This document shows, piece by piece, positions 30,924 to 39,785 of a stretch of 60,382 nt of DNA. The translations under genes were made by a program, and so were the position numbers. The notes under the pieces are model-generated. The model worked only from the letters and a program-made list of their open reading frames with translations, had not been told where the DNA came from and made no database searches. The stretch covers positions 1-60,382 of the forward strand of contig CANSAE010000010.1 in the NCBI GenBank assembly GCA_947644595.1. The letters are read 5' to 3'. The DNA is from an uncultured Clostridia bacterium. GTDB taxonomy: Bacteria > Bacillota > Clostridia > Oscillospirales > Oscillospiraceae. How positions within the stretch are numbered: the stretch's first letter is position 1; each line of letters begins with the position of its first letter.

Positions 30924-33308
30924 TTATTTCAGTTCCACTACAGTAACGCCGGTTTCTCCTTCTCCATACCGTCCAAGGCGGAAGCCCTTGACCCGCTTAT
31001 GCCGGCGCAGGGTCTCGTGGACCGTTTGCCGCAGGGCCCCTGTCCCTTTTCCGTGAATGATCCGCACAGATTCCAAACGACCTAAATATGCGTCATCAAT
31101 ATAGCGTTCCACAACAGGAACAGCCTCCAGAGTCTCCATACCGCGGATATCGATTTCCGCCGGAACCGCGGCGGTGCGTAGCTGACCAGTCCCCGTGCCC
31201 CGGACTTTGGGGGCCGGTTTCTTCGGCTGATTTTCCAGCAGGTACACTTCCTCTTCCCGAGCCGTCATCCGCATAAGGCCAGCCTTGAGGATAAGCGTCC
31301 GATCCGCGGTTATTTCCGTCACCTCTGCCTTCATCCCCATGGAGAGAACCTCCACCAGGTCCCCCACCCGGACCGGCCGGGCGGACTTCCGCTCCGCCAA
31401 TTCCTTCTGTTTTTGAGATTGCTGCCGTTCTTCCGCCTCGTTCAGCCTTCGGCGCAGCTCTGCCCGCTCCTCATTGATCTGCTGATGGTCATATTGCTCC
31501 TGGATCACCGCCCGCATCCGGTCGATTTCCTTAAATGCCCGTTCAGCCTCCTCCCGGGCATCGGAAATAATTTTTTCCGCCTCCCGCCGGGCCTTTTCGT
31601 TGCTCATCTCCAGACGCACAGACAACTCTGCCCGCAGCCGGGCAGCCTCTTTCCGCTCTGCGTCTGCCTTTTGCTGGGCCTTATCAATTTCCGTTTTCTC
31701 CCGCTCCATGGACTGACGCAGCGCGTCCAGCTTTGTGAGGACCTCCTCAAAGCTGGCACTCTCCGTGTCCACCCGGGCCTTCGCCTCGCTGATGATTTCT
31801 TCCGGCAATCCCAAGCGCCGGGAAATAGCAAACGCGTTGGATTTTCCCGGAATCCCAACCAGTAAATGATACGTCGGCCGCAGGGTCTCCACATCAAATT
31901 CACAGGAGGCATTCACCACGCCGGGAGAGGTGGTCGCATAAACCTTCAGCTCCGCATAATGTGTTGTGGCCGTTACAAACGCGCCCCGCCGGCGGACCGC
32001 TTCGATCACTGCTACCGCCAGCGCCGCACCTTCGGTGGGGTCCGTACCGGCACCCAACTCATCAAACAGTACCAGACTTCCCTCACCGCACTCGTTCAAA
32101 ATACGCACAATATTCGTCATATGCGACGAAAACGTGGACAAGGACTGCTCAATGCTCTGTTCATCGCCGATATCCGCCAAAATACACCGGAACACCGGAA
32201 CACAGCTTCCGTCTGACACCGGGATGTGCATTCCGCACTGGGCCATAGCATTGAGCAGGCCTATGGTTTTCAGCGTCACGGTTTTACCGCCGGTATTGGG
32301 GCCGGTGACTACCATGGTATCAAATTCCTCACCCAAGGATACCGTAATGGGCACAGCCGTCTCTTTGGGCAAGAGCGGGTGCCGCGCATTCATCAGCCGC
32401 AGCGTTCCGTTAGACAGCTCCGGCTCCATCCCCCCCATCTGATAGCTGAGCTTCGCCTTAGCAAAAATCAGATCCAACTGGGTCAAAATCAGATAATCCA
32501 TGTCAATATCCGTCCGCCGGGCAGCGCAGTCCGCAGACAGTTCCAGCAAAATGCGCTCAATCTCCGCTTTTTCTTTGGCCCGCAGTTCCCGGAGCTCATT
32601 ATTGGCCTTCACGGATGCCATCGGCTCCACAAACAGCGTCGCCCCGGAAGCGCTCACATCATGCACCAGTCCGGGGATCTCTCCTCGATGCTCCGCCTTC
32701 ACCGGAACCACATACCGTTCCGCACGGGTGGTGATGATCGGTTCCTGCAGGGCCTTGGCATAAGCGGAAGATGAGATGATCTTCTGCAGCGACTCCCGTG
32801 CCCGGGCCGTAGCCGCACGGATCTGCCGCCGGATCGTGGCCAGTTCAGCACTGGCCGCATCGGCAATTTCATCCTCCCCCACAATAGAGGAAGTGATTTT
32901 TTCCTCCAGATGCCGGTCCGGCTGCAAAGATGCAAATAAATGATCGATCACAGTCTTTTCTGCCAGCGTCCGGTCATTTTCTCCATAAGTCCGGATGCTT
33001 CGGGCGCAGGAAAGGACCTTGGCAATGTCCAGCAGTTCTATCGTGTTCAGCATTCCGCCCAGGTCCGCACGAGATAGAGAGGACCGTACATCCTTGATAC
33101 CGTAAAAAGAGGGACTGCCTTTCAGGACCATCATCCCCGCCGCCGCCGAGGTCTCCGCCAGACGGCGGCGCACCTCGCTCTGCACAGGGCTGGGCCGCAG
33201 TTCCCGGGCCGCCTGCTTGGCTGTTTCACTCACGGCATGAGAGGATAGCTGCTCCAACACCTGGGGCAGTTCCAAAATAACCAATGATTTTTCTTGCTGC
33301 GTTTCCAT
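30924..33308 (-). CDS. mutS2: MutS2 family ATPase with Smr nuclease domain
   Basis: 794 residues. MutS core and clamp regions, Walker A near residue 335 (VVTGPNTGGKTVTLK), Walker B (SLVLFDELGAGTDPTEGAAL), a long charged coiled coil (about 520-620), a KOW-like stretch (RVGDLVEVLSMGMKAEV) and a C-terminal Smr domain (EIDIRGM...IIHGKGTGAL). Family members act in recombination control or in splitting collided ribosomes. It follows recO by six bases. Confidence 0.95.
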   Translation of the reverse strand: METQQEKSLVILELPQVLEQLSSHAVSETAKQAARELRPSPVQSEVRRRLAETSAAAGMMVLKGSPSFYGIKDVRSSLSRADLGGMLNTIELLDIAKVLSCARSIRTYGENDRTLAEKTVIDHLFASLQPDRHLEEKITSSIVGEDEIADAASAELATIRRQIRAATARARESLQKIISSSAYAKALQEPIITTRAERYVVPVKAEHRGEIPGLVHDVSASGATLFVEPMASVKANNELRELRAKEKAEIERILLELSADCAARRTDIDMDYLILTQLDLIFAKAKLSYQMGGMEPELSNGTLRLMNARHPLLPKETAVPITVSLGEEFDTMVVTGPNTGGKTVTLKTIGLLNAMAQCGMHIPVSDGSCVPVFRCILADIGDEQSIEQSLSTFSSHMTNIVRILNECGEGSLVLFDELGAGTDPTEGAALAVAVIEAVRRRGAFVTATTHYAELKVYATTSPGVVNASCEFDVETLRPTYHLLVGIPGKSNAFAISRRLGLPEEIISEAKARVDTESASFEEVLTKLDALRQSMEREKTEIDKAQQKADAERKEAARLRAELSVRLEMSNEKARREAEKIISDAREEAERAFKEIDRMRAVIQEQYDHQQINEERAELRRRLNEAEERQQSQKQKELAERKSARPVRVGDLVEVLSMGMKAEVTEITADRTLILKAGLMRMTAREEEVYLLENQPKKPAPKVRGTGTGQLRTAAVPAEIDIRGMETLEAVPVVERYIDDAYLGRLESVRIIHGKGTGALRQTVHETLRRHKRVKGFRLGRYGEGETGVTVVELK

Positions 33309-33314
33309 ACGTAA

Positions 33315-34046
33315 TTACCCTTTGATTTTCTTGTAATAGTCCAACGATGAGAAGCCCCGTTCGAGACAAGTCAGCAGATATCCCTCACAAATCACGGAAA
33401 ATTCCCGTGCCGCATCTCCGGTGAGAGAAAAAGAGAATACCTTTTTCGCGTTCACGGATGTCACGTGCCGCATGGCCGCCAGACAGGCCGGCGAGACCGG
33501 GTCCCCATACCGCCCACAGTCCGGGCACAAAAGTCCTCCCTGTACAGGGGAAAACCGCATCCCATCCTGTTCTCTGCCGCATGCCACACACCGTGTCAGT
33601 TCCGGCTCAAAGCCCGCTAAACACATCAGCCGCAATTCAAATGCCGCTTTGACCTGCTCTTTTTCACACAGCGCTCGGCTCAGCGCATACAGGGAATTCA
33701 GCCCCAGCTGCAGCACCTGCGGGTCCGGCGAATCCTCATCGGAAACCGTTTCCAGCACCTGGGCAATATAGCTGGCGATGGCCAAAGCCTCCAAATCGGT
33801 CCGCAGCCCCTCGAAGCCCTCAATCACAGTTCCTTCCCGCACAGACCAATGCCCCCGGTTCCCGAACAGCGTCAGCTCCGACCAGGTAAGAAGCTGGGTC
33901 GCCGCACCGAATTTGCTGGTTTTCCGCAGGGCGCCCTGGGCCTTGGCGGTGAGCTTTCCCTCATCCTCTGTCAGAAGGGTCAGGATACGGTCCGCCTCTT
34001 TATATTTCACTTCCCGCAGTACCAGCGCTTTTGTTGTTTTAAACAT
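33315..34046 (-). CDS. recO: DNA repair protein RecO
   Basis: 243 residues; N-terminal OB fold (KALVLREVKYKEADRILTLLT) and a helical domain with a four-cysteine zinc site (CVACG...CPDCG, about 152-182). Mediates RecA loading with RecF and RecR. Lies between the yqzL-like gene and mutS2, as in many Firmicutes. Confidence 0.94.
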   Translation of the reverse strand: MFKTTKALVLREVKYKEADRILTLLTEDEGKLTAKAQGALRKTSKFGAATQLLTWSELTLFGNRGHWSVREGTVIEGFEGLRTDLEALAIASYIAQVLETVSDEDSPDPQVLQLGLNSLYALSRALCEKEQVKAAFELRLMCLAGFEPELTRCVACGREQDGMRFSPVQGGLLCPDCGRYGDPVSPACLAAMRHVTSVNAKKVFSFSLTGDAAREFSVICEGYLLTCLERGFSSLDYYKKIKG

Positions 34047-34080
34047 GTATGTACCCTATCGGTCCCGCGGACGGAGCCAT

Positions 34081-34197
34081 TCAGTCCGTCCCGTTATTTT
34101 CAGTGTCACCGCCGGCGGAAAGGATTGCCCTGTATAACAGCCAGCAGACAGGGTCCCCGGTGGCTTGAAACACGTCCCAAATGCAATTTGAATCCAT
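34081..34197 (-). CDS. yqzL: YqzL-like small protein
   Basis: A 38-residue frame from the ATG at 34197 with GGAGG eight bases upstream: MDSNCIWDVFQATGDPVC, then WLLYRAIL and a polar tail. The pattern W-x-x-F-x-x-TG followed by a short aromatic-LLY segment matches YqzL proteins encoded between era and recO in Bacilli and Clostridia. Function unknown. It is easily missed because of its size; position, ribosome binding site and motif support it together. Confidence 0.8.
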   Translation of the reverse strand: MDSNCIWDVFQATGDPVCWLLYRAILSAGGDTENNGTD

Positions 34198-34279
34198 AAG
34201 TCATGCCTCCGCATTATCAGGATATGTCTATAGTTTCTCCTCGTGCGCGGGCACTTATTTTGCCAATATTTTTCCGGAT

Positions 34280-35167
34280 TTACTCCGTATATCCAAAATT
34301 TTGAAGCTGAGCTTGGTTGTCCCGCCAGTTTTCCTTGACCTTCACCCAGGTCTGCAAATAGACCTTATCCCCCATAAATTGCTCAATATCTTTTCGGGCG
34401 AGCTCCCCGATTTTTTTCAGCATCGCACCTTTTTTCCCGATGATGATGCCCTTATGGCTGTCCTTTTCGCAAATGATGGTGGCCTCAATATCAATGATAT
34501 CATCATCCCGCCGGGAAAACTTCGTGATTTCCACCGCCGTACCGTGGGGGATCTCCTTATCCAGACACAACAGCAGCTTTTCCCGGATCATCTCCGCGCA
34601 GATCTGCCGTTCCGGCTGGTCGGTAATCATGTCATCCGGGAACAGCTGAGGTCCATCCACAGAAAACCGTTCCAGTTCTTCCAGCAGTTCCTCCAGCCCC
34701 TGCCCCTTCCGGGCGGAAACGGGCACGATGGCGTCAAATTCATGGGCAGAAGAATAGGCGGCAATGACCTCCAAAAGCGTCTGTTTTTCCACGGTGTCAA
34801 TCTTATTGATGACCAGCACCGCCGGCGCTTTCGTGGCCTTGATCTTCTCAATCAGGATTCGCTCCTGCTCCCCGACGTTGGCAATCGGTTCCACCACCAA
34901 AGCAATGACATCCACATCGGCTACGGATTCCTCCACGACCTTCACCATGTAGTCCCCCAGCCGGGTCCGTGCCCGGTGGAAGCCCGGCGTATCGGTCAAA
35001 ACGATTTGGGTCCTGCCTCGGTTCAGCACCGCGAAAATACGGTTCCGCGTCGTCTGGGGCTTATTGGACACGATGGAAATCTTCTCCCCCACCAGTGCAT
35101 TGGTCAGCGTGGACTTTCCCACATTGGGCCGCCCCGCAATGGTCACCATCACATTCTTTTCGATCAT
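34280..35167 (-). CDS. era: ribosome assembly GTPase Era
   Basis: 295 residues. G1 GRPNVGKST (12-20), G3 DTPG, G4 NKID (near 122), then a C-terminal KH domain (IIIGKKGAMLKKIGELARKD) that binds the 3' end of 16S rRNA. First gene of era-yqzL-recO-mutS2 with its own promoter. Confidence 0.97.
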   Translation of the reverse strand: MIEKNVMVTIAGRPNVGKSTLTNALVGEKISIVSNKPQTTRNRIFAVLNRGRTQIVLTDTPGFHRARTRLGDYMVKVVEESVADVDVIALVVEPIANVGEQERILIEKIKATKAPAVLVINKIDTVEKQTLLEVIAAYSSAHEFDAIVPVSARKGQGLEELLEELERFSVDGPQLFPDDMITDQPERQICAEMIREKLLLCLDKEIPHGTAVEITKFSRRDDDIIDIEATIICEKDSHKGIIIGKKGAMLKKIGELARKDIEQFMGDKVYLQTWVKVKENWRDNQAQLQNFGYTE

Positions 35168-35228
35168 AGTATTTCCGTTCTTTCATTGGTTTTATAGATT
35201 TCTCAATAGGTTTCGTTTGTCTGATTTG

Positions 35229-35257
35229 ATTTTACCACACTTCTCAAAAAATGAAAA
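35229..35257 (-). promoter_or_regulatory. era promoter
   Basis: On the minus strand TTTTCA (35257-35252), 17-base spacer, TAAAAT (35234-35229) with an extended -10 TG, about 65 bases before era. Confidence 0.6.
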
Positions 35258-35266
35258 CACCCACAC

Positions 35267-36142
35267 TCAAACCTCTGTAAAATAATCCATCACACACTGC
35301 AATTGCGGCGACACCCACTTATCCCGATGGCAAAACAGCTGCTTCCACACGCTGAGTTTGAATTCCTCCACCTCGAATCGCGCCAGACGGCCCGCGCGGA
35401 CGCCCGGTTCCGTCACATAATCCGGCAGGAAAGATATCCCCGCGCCCTGCTCCACGATCCGGCACAGCGTCTGCGTGCTGCCCATCTCCAGAATGGGCTT
35501 GAGTTCCATGGAACGGGCCGACAGCTCTTCATCCAGCAACCGCCGGTAGCTCATATCCTTTTCCGTGAGCAAGCACGGATATTCTGTCAGCTCCGCCACC
35601 GATATCCGTCCTTTTTGCGCCAGCGGATGGTCGGGCCGGGCCACGAAACGGACCGCCACCCGTTCCTCCTTCACTGAAACATACCGGGTGTTAAAAATGT
35701 GATTGTCCAGCGTGAACACCAGGTCCACCTCGTTGTGGTCCAGCAGCCGGAACATCTCTCCTGTGCCGGCAGTGATGATCTGCAGGCTGATGCCCGGATG
35801 GGCCTCGTAAAATCCATGGAGTCCCTCCCCCAGCTGCATGCAAAGAGAATCCGCCATTGCCAGCCGTACGTGCCCGACGGGCACGCCTTCATGGCGCAGG
35901 GTGTTTTGCATCTCTTCCATGAGCTTGTCCATCTGATGCGCATACCGCAGCACTTCCCGGCCCTGCTCCGTGAGTTTCACTGTGTGACGGATGCGCTCAA
36001 ACAGCCGCACCTGTAATTCTTCCTCCAGCTGCTTGATTTGAAACGACACTGTAGACTGAGAGAATCCCAGCCGGGCCGCTGCTCCGGTGAAGCTGCCAAG
36101 CTCCGCCACATAAATAAAGGTCCTCATATTTTTCAGTTCCAT
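35267..36142 (-). CDS. LysR family transcriptional regulator
   Basis: 291 residues. Winged helix-turn-helix at 1-60 (MRTFIYVAELGSFTGAAARLGFSQSTVS), followed by a LysR substrate-binding domain (about 90-285). Divergent from the amino acid symporter with a shared 143-base gap holding a dyad of LysR type, so it probably controls the symporter and itself. The co-inducer cannot be read from sequence; alanine or glycine is a guess from the neighbour. Confidence 0.9.
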   Translation of the reverse strand: MELKNMRTFIYVAELGSFTGAAARLGFSQSTVSFQIKQLEEELQVRLFERIRHTVKLTEQGREVLRYAHQMDKLMEEMQNTLRHEGVPVGHVRLAMADSLCMQLGEGLHGFYEAHPGISLQIITAGTGEMFRLLDHNEVDLVFTLDNHIFNTRYVSVKEERVAVRFVARPDHPLAQKGRISVAELTEYPCLLTEKDMSYRRLLDEELSARSMELKPILEMGSTQTLCRIVEQGAGISFLPDYVTEPGVRAGRLARFEVEEFKLSVWKQLFCHRDKWVSPQLQCVMDYFTEV

Positions 36143-36169
36143 TGACCGCTCCCCAGCATTTGATTTTTC

Positions 36170-36182
36170 GATATGCTATATC
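36170..36182. promoter_or_regulatory. candidate LysR operator
   Basis: Perfect dyad GATAT-GCT-ATATC within a longer imperfect TTCGATAT...ATATCAA, fitting the T-N11-A LysR box. It lies between the divergent starts, about 15-40 bases upstream of the symporter -35. Confidence 0.6.
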
Positions 36183-36194
36183 AAAACTATCAAT

Positions 36195-36223
36195 TTTACA
36201 AATGTTTGACCGCATTATATACT
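36195..36223 (+). promoter_or_regulatory. symporter promoter
   Basis: TTTACA (36195-36200), 17-base spacer, TATACT (36218-36223). A small hairpin, CCGGCA-ATTCAG-TGCCGG (36245-36262), follows in the leader. Confidence 0.65.
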
Positions 36224-36285
36224 ATAGTTATGAAAAAAGCAACTCCGGCAATTCAGTGCCGGTGGGGAAAGAGTGAGCGATTCAA

Positions 36286-37698
36286 ATGAACTTCCTGTTG
36301 AATATGTTTTACAAGGTCTACAATCTGCTGTGGGGCGATTTGGTGACCATCCCTCTGCCCGGGGGCAGCAGTCTTGGTTTACCATTGTTGGTATTGCTGC
36401 TGATCCCGGCAGGACTTTATTTCACCATCCGCACCAGATTCCTGCCCATCCGTATGTTCCCGGAAATGCTCCGGGTCACTGCGGAAAAGCGCATCGGCAA
36501 GAAGGCTGGCGCCATTTCCGGCCTGCAGGCACTCATCGTCTCCACAGCTACCCGTGTGGGCATGGGGAACATGATCGGCGTGGTGGCAGCCATCTCCGCC
36601 GGCGGTGCGGGCGCGGTGTTCTGGATGTGGCTGTCGGCGCTCATCGGGTCATCCACAGCTTTCATCGAAGCCACGCTGGCCCAGCAATATAAAGAGCCGG
36701 ATCCGCTGTATGGCGGCTACCGCGGCGGCCCGGCCTATTATATCCATGCTTACATTAAGGACAAGCGTGGCAGCAAGATGGGGAAAAAATCCGTCATCGC
36801 GGTTTTGTTTGCCATCTCCGGCCTGATCTGCTGGTGCGGCATTAGCCAGGTCATTGGCAACTCCGTCACCTCTGCATTTAAAAACGCATTCCAAATCCCG
36901 CCGATGTACACCATTGTTGTGTTGGTCATTCTGGCCGCTGTCATCGTACTGCGAAAAAATGCCACAGTCAAAGTGCTGGACGTGATGGTTCCCATCATGG
37001 CGGTGTGTTATTTCGTGATGACCAGCTTCCTGATCTGCAAGAACATCACCCTCTTGCCCGCCGTATTCCAGCGCATTTTCGCCGAGGCCTTCGGGCTGCG
37101 CCAGGCAGTGGCAGGTGGTATCGGTGCAGTCATCATGCAGGGTGTAAAACGCGGCTTGTTCTCCAATGAGGCCGGCAGTGGCTCTGCCCCCTGCGCCGCC
37201 GCCGCGGGCGATACCTCCCATCCGGTCAAGACCGGCTTGCTGCAGGCCTTGGGTGTATTTATCGACACCATCGTGATTTGCAGCTGCACGGCCTTCATCA
37301 TGCTTTTGACCCCGGAATCCATCACCAACGGTCTGGGTGGCATGGATCTCCTGCAAGCCTCCATGGGTTACCATCTGGGCCGCTTCGGCGTGATTTTCAT
37401 CGCTCTGACCCTATGGCTCTTCTGCTTTTCCACGTTCATCGGCATTTTGTTCTATGCCCGGTCCAACGTAGCATACCTCTTTGGGGACAACTGGGTCTCC
37501 CAGACCGGGTACAAGGTGCTGTGCCTGGTGATGCTGTTCATCGGCGGCCTCGCGGCCTACACCTTTGTGTGGGACTTGGGCGACGTGGGCATCGGACTGA
37601 TGACGGTATTCAATATCATCATTCTCATCCCCATGTCCAAACAAGCCTTAGGCGCGTTAAAGGACTACGAAGCGGATATGAAACAACAAAAGAAATAA
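36286..37698 (+). CDS. sodium:alanine/glycine symporter (AGCS family)
   Basis: 470 residues, about 11 membrane helices. Family signatures: ISGLQALIVSTATRVGMGNM near 78-97 (usually G-x-G-N), VFWMWLSALIGSSTAFIEATLAQ, and the sodium and substrate loop GVKRGLFSNEAGSGSAP (about 287-303). Imports small neutral amino acids with sodium. Faces the LysR gene and ends in a bidirectional terminator. Confidence 0.93.
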   Translation: MNFLLNMFYKVYNLLWGDLVTIPLPGGSSLGLPLLVLLLIPAGLYFTIRTRFLPIRMFPEMLRVTAEKRIGKKAGAISGLQALIVSTATRVGMGNMIGVVAAISAGGAGAVFWMWLSALIGSSTAFIEATLAQQYKEPDPLYGGYRGGPAYYIHAYIKDKRGSKMGKKSVIAVLFAISGLICWCGISQVIGNSVTSAFKNAFQIPPMYTIVVLVILAAVIVLRKNATVKVLDVMVPIMAVCYFVMTSFLICKNITLLPAVFQRIFAEAFGLRQAVAGGIGAVIMQGVKRGLFSNEAGSGSAPCAAAAGDTSHPVKTGLLQALGVFIDTIVICSCTAFIMLLTPESITNGLGGMDLLQASMGYHLGRFGVIFIALTLWLFCFSTFIGILFYARSNVAYLFGDNWVSQTGYKVLCLVMLFIGGLAAYTFVWDLGDVGIGLMTVFNIIILIPMSKQALGALKDYEADMKQQKK

Positions 37699-37703
37699 AA
37701 TAA

Positions 37704-37735
37704 ACAGCGGATGCAGTTTGCATCCGCTGTTTTTC
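37704..37735. terminator. bidirectional terminator between symporter and ybeY
   Basis: Perfect 12-bp stem ACAGCGGATGCA with TGCATCCGCTGT around GTT; followed by TTTTT on the plus strand and TTTATTTTATT on the minus strand. It serves two convergent genes. Confidence 0.9.
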
Positions 37736-38225
37736 ACCGTTCCAGCCCCAGTCGTGCCATGATGGCTTCCTCATGGGCACGCATAAGGGCTTTTTCTTCG
37801 CCCTCGTCCAAATGGTCATAGCCCAGCAGGTGCAAAACGGAATGCACCGCCAGATACGAAAGCTCCCGGTCCAGACTGTGCCCATACTCCCCCGCCTGAC
37901 GGTAGCACTGGTCCATGTCGATGACCATGTCCCCCAGCAGAACCCGCCCGGTGCCGGGGTCGATTTCGCACAGCGCCGGGTCGAACGCCCCCGGCGTCAG
38001 ATGGTTCAGGGGGAAGGATAACACATCCGTGTGGCGGTCCACGCCTCGCTGGGCCAGGTTGATGTCATGGATGCGTCGGTCATTAGTTAACATAATATCT
38101 ACCCGACAAGGAGCCGAAACGCCCTCCGCCGCCAGCGCGGCCCGCACGGCCTTCCGCAGCTTCCGGCACAGCCCCCGCACTTCCCGCCGAGGCAGGTCTC
38201 CATAGATGTTGATTTCATGCGTCAT
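37734..38225 (-). CDS. ybeY: endoribonuclease YbeY
   Basis: 163 residues from the ATG at 38225 (MTHEINIYGD); an ATG two codons earlier is only three bases from AGGAGG, too close. The zinc motif HSVLHLLGYDH (H-x3-H-x5-H) is near residue 127. Metal-dependent RNase for 16S rRNA 3' maturation and quality control. Sits with phoH as in most bacteria, though a membrane protein gene intervenes here. Confidence 0.94.
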   Translation of the reverse strand: MTHEINIYGDLPRREVRGLCRKLRKAVRAALAAEGVSAPCRVDIMLTNDRRIHDINLAQRGVDRHTDVLSFPLNHLTPGAFDPALCEIDPGTGRVLLGDMVIDMDQCYRQAGEYGHSLDRELSYLAVHSVLHLLGYDHLDEGEEKALMRAHEEAIMARLGLER

Positions 38226-38241
38226 ATTCATTGTCCTCCTG

Positions 38242-38787
38242 TTATCCGACGAACACCGCCGGGTCATTGACCGCCGTCATGTACGCTCTTCCCCCATCGC
38301 GGAAGCACAGCAAATATCCCAGCAATACCACGAACCAGCCAATCGTGCAAAGCACAGACCAGAACGACCTCCCCAAAAACACATTCAGCACTGAAAATGC
38401 AAAGATGGCAATCCACCAGCGTTTCAGCATCTCTACCCGCATATCTACGCAGCGTATTTTTTCCAACTCCTCTACCCCGCCAGTAAGCTGGTGCAAAATA
38501 TAAAAGTTCATCAACTGTGACGCCACATTCAAAAGCCAGAACAGCAATCCCCACGCATATACGGCACCAAAGAAATTGCATACCCAAATCACCGCATGAA
38601 CACCAATCGCCACCTTCAGCACCATGTCCAGTTCCCGCATAGTCTCGCTTTCCGCCGACAGTTCCCGGGCGCCTTTCCAAATCAGATACGCCCCCACAAA
38701 GCTTGGCAGCAAGCCGACGGTCAACTCACCCAAATTGATGTTAAAGTTAACAAACAGTAAAATCAATCCCACAAAAATATCGTTCAT
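38242..38787 (-). CDS. predicted membrane protein, unknown function
   Basis: 181 residues with about five hydrophobic segments (near 3-20, 25-40, 55-75, 80-100 and 120-155). No motif recognised. It overlaps the phoH stop by four bases and precedes ybeY, so it belongs to the phoH-ybeY transcript. Tryptophan and phenylalanine rich (NFFGAVYAWGLLFWLLNV). Confidence 0.75.
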   Translation of the reverse strand: MNDIFVGLILLFVNFNINLGELTVGLLPSFVGAYLIWKGARELSAESETMRELDMVLKVAIGVHAVIWVCNFFGAVYAWGLLFWLLNVASQLMNFYILHQLTGGVEELEKIRCVDMRVEMLKRWWIAIFAFSVLNVFLGRSFWSVLCTIGWFVVLLGYLLCFRDGGRAYMTAVNDPAVFVG

Positions 38788-39785
38788 TTCTTTTCCACCC
38801 GTTTCCGCTCCGTTTTCGCCACGGGCTTGTCCGGTTTTTTCTCCGCTTTTTCGTAAGCCTCGATAATCTTCTGCACCAGCTCGTGACGCACGATGTCGGA
38901 CCCCGTCAGGCGGCAGATAGCGATGTCCTCCACGCCGTCCAGCACCCGCATGGCTTCCTTCAGCCCCGAGGTCTTGTCCGCCGGCAGGTCGATTTGCGTC
39001 ACGTCACCGGTGATGACGATTTTCGACCCAAATCCCAGCCGGGTCAAAAACATTTTCATCTGCTCCCGGGAGGTATTCTGGGCCTCGTCAAGAATGATGA
39101 AGCTGTCGTCCAGGGTCCGGCCGCGCATATACGCCAGGGGCGCCACCTCGATGTTCCCCCGTTCCAGATATTTCTGATAGGTCTCCATGCCTAGCATTTC
39201 ATACAGCGCGTCGTACAGCGGGCGCAGGTAGGGGTCCACCTTGCTTTGCAGGTCGCCGGGCAAAAAGCCCAGCCGCTCCCCGGCCTCCACAGCAGGGCGG
39301 GTCAAAATGATTCGGTTCACCTTTTCCGCCCGGAAGGCCGCCACCGCGGCGGCCACCGCGAGATACGTTTTACCCGTGCCCGCCGGGCCGATGCCCAGGG
39401 TCACGGTGTTGTCCATGATAGCCCGGACATATTCCTTCTGTCCCATGGTCTTGGCCTTGATGGGCTTGCCCTTGGCGGTCACGCACACCACGTCCCGGGC
39501 CAGTTCCGGGATACTTTCCTCCCGGCCCTCGCCCACCAGCTTCATAATGTAACGCACGTTCTGCGCATCGATTTCCTCGCCTTTCGCGGCGAGGTTTAAA
39601 AGGCCGTTGATGGCCTTTTCCGCATGCATCACATCCTCCGGCTCCCCGGAGATGCGCAGCTGCTCGTCGCGGCTGACCACCTGCACGCCGTATTCCGTTT
39701 CGATGATGCGTAAGTTCTGGTCAAAGGACCCGAACACATTGATCACATGTTCCACCCGCTCCACCGGAATCGTTCGTTCAATCAT
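38784..39785 (-). CDS. phoH: PhoH-like ATPase
   Basis: 333 residues from the ATG at 39785 (MIERTIPVERV), with GAGGAG seven bases upstream. N-terminal KH-like part, then a P-loop domain: Walker A GPAGTGKTYLA, Walker B FIILDEAQNT, GDVTQIDLP. Often associated with RNA metabolism and YbeY. The start overlaps yqfD by eight bases. The tail is lysine rich. Confidence 0.93.
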   Translation of the reverse strand: MIERTIPVERVEHVINVFGSFDQNLRIIETEYGVQVVSRDEQLRISGEPEDVMHAEKAINGLLNLAAKGEEIDAQNVRYIMKLVGEGREESIPELARDVVCVTAKGKPIKAKTMGQKEYVRAIMDNTVTLGIGPAGTGKTYLAVAAAVAAFRAEKVNRIILTRPAVEAGERLGFLPGDLQSKVDPYLRPLYDALYEMLGMETYQKYLERGNIEVAPLAYMRGRTLDDSFIILDEAQNTSREQMKMFLTRLGFGSKIVITGDVTQIDLPADKTSGLKEAMRVLDGVEDIAICRLTGSDIVRHELVQKIIEAYEKAEKKPDKPVAKTERKRVEKK

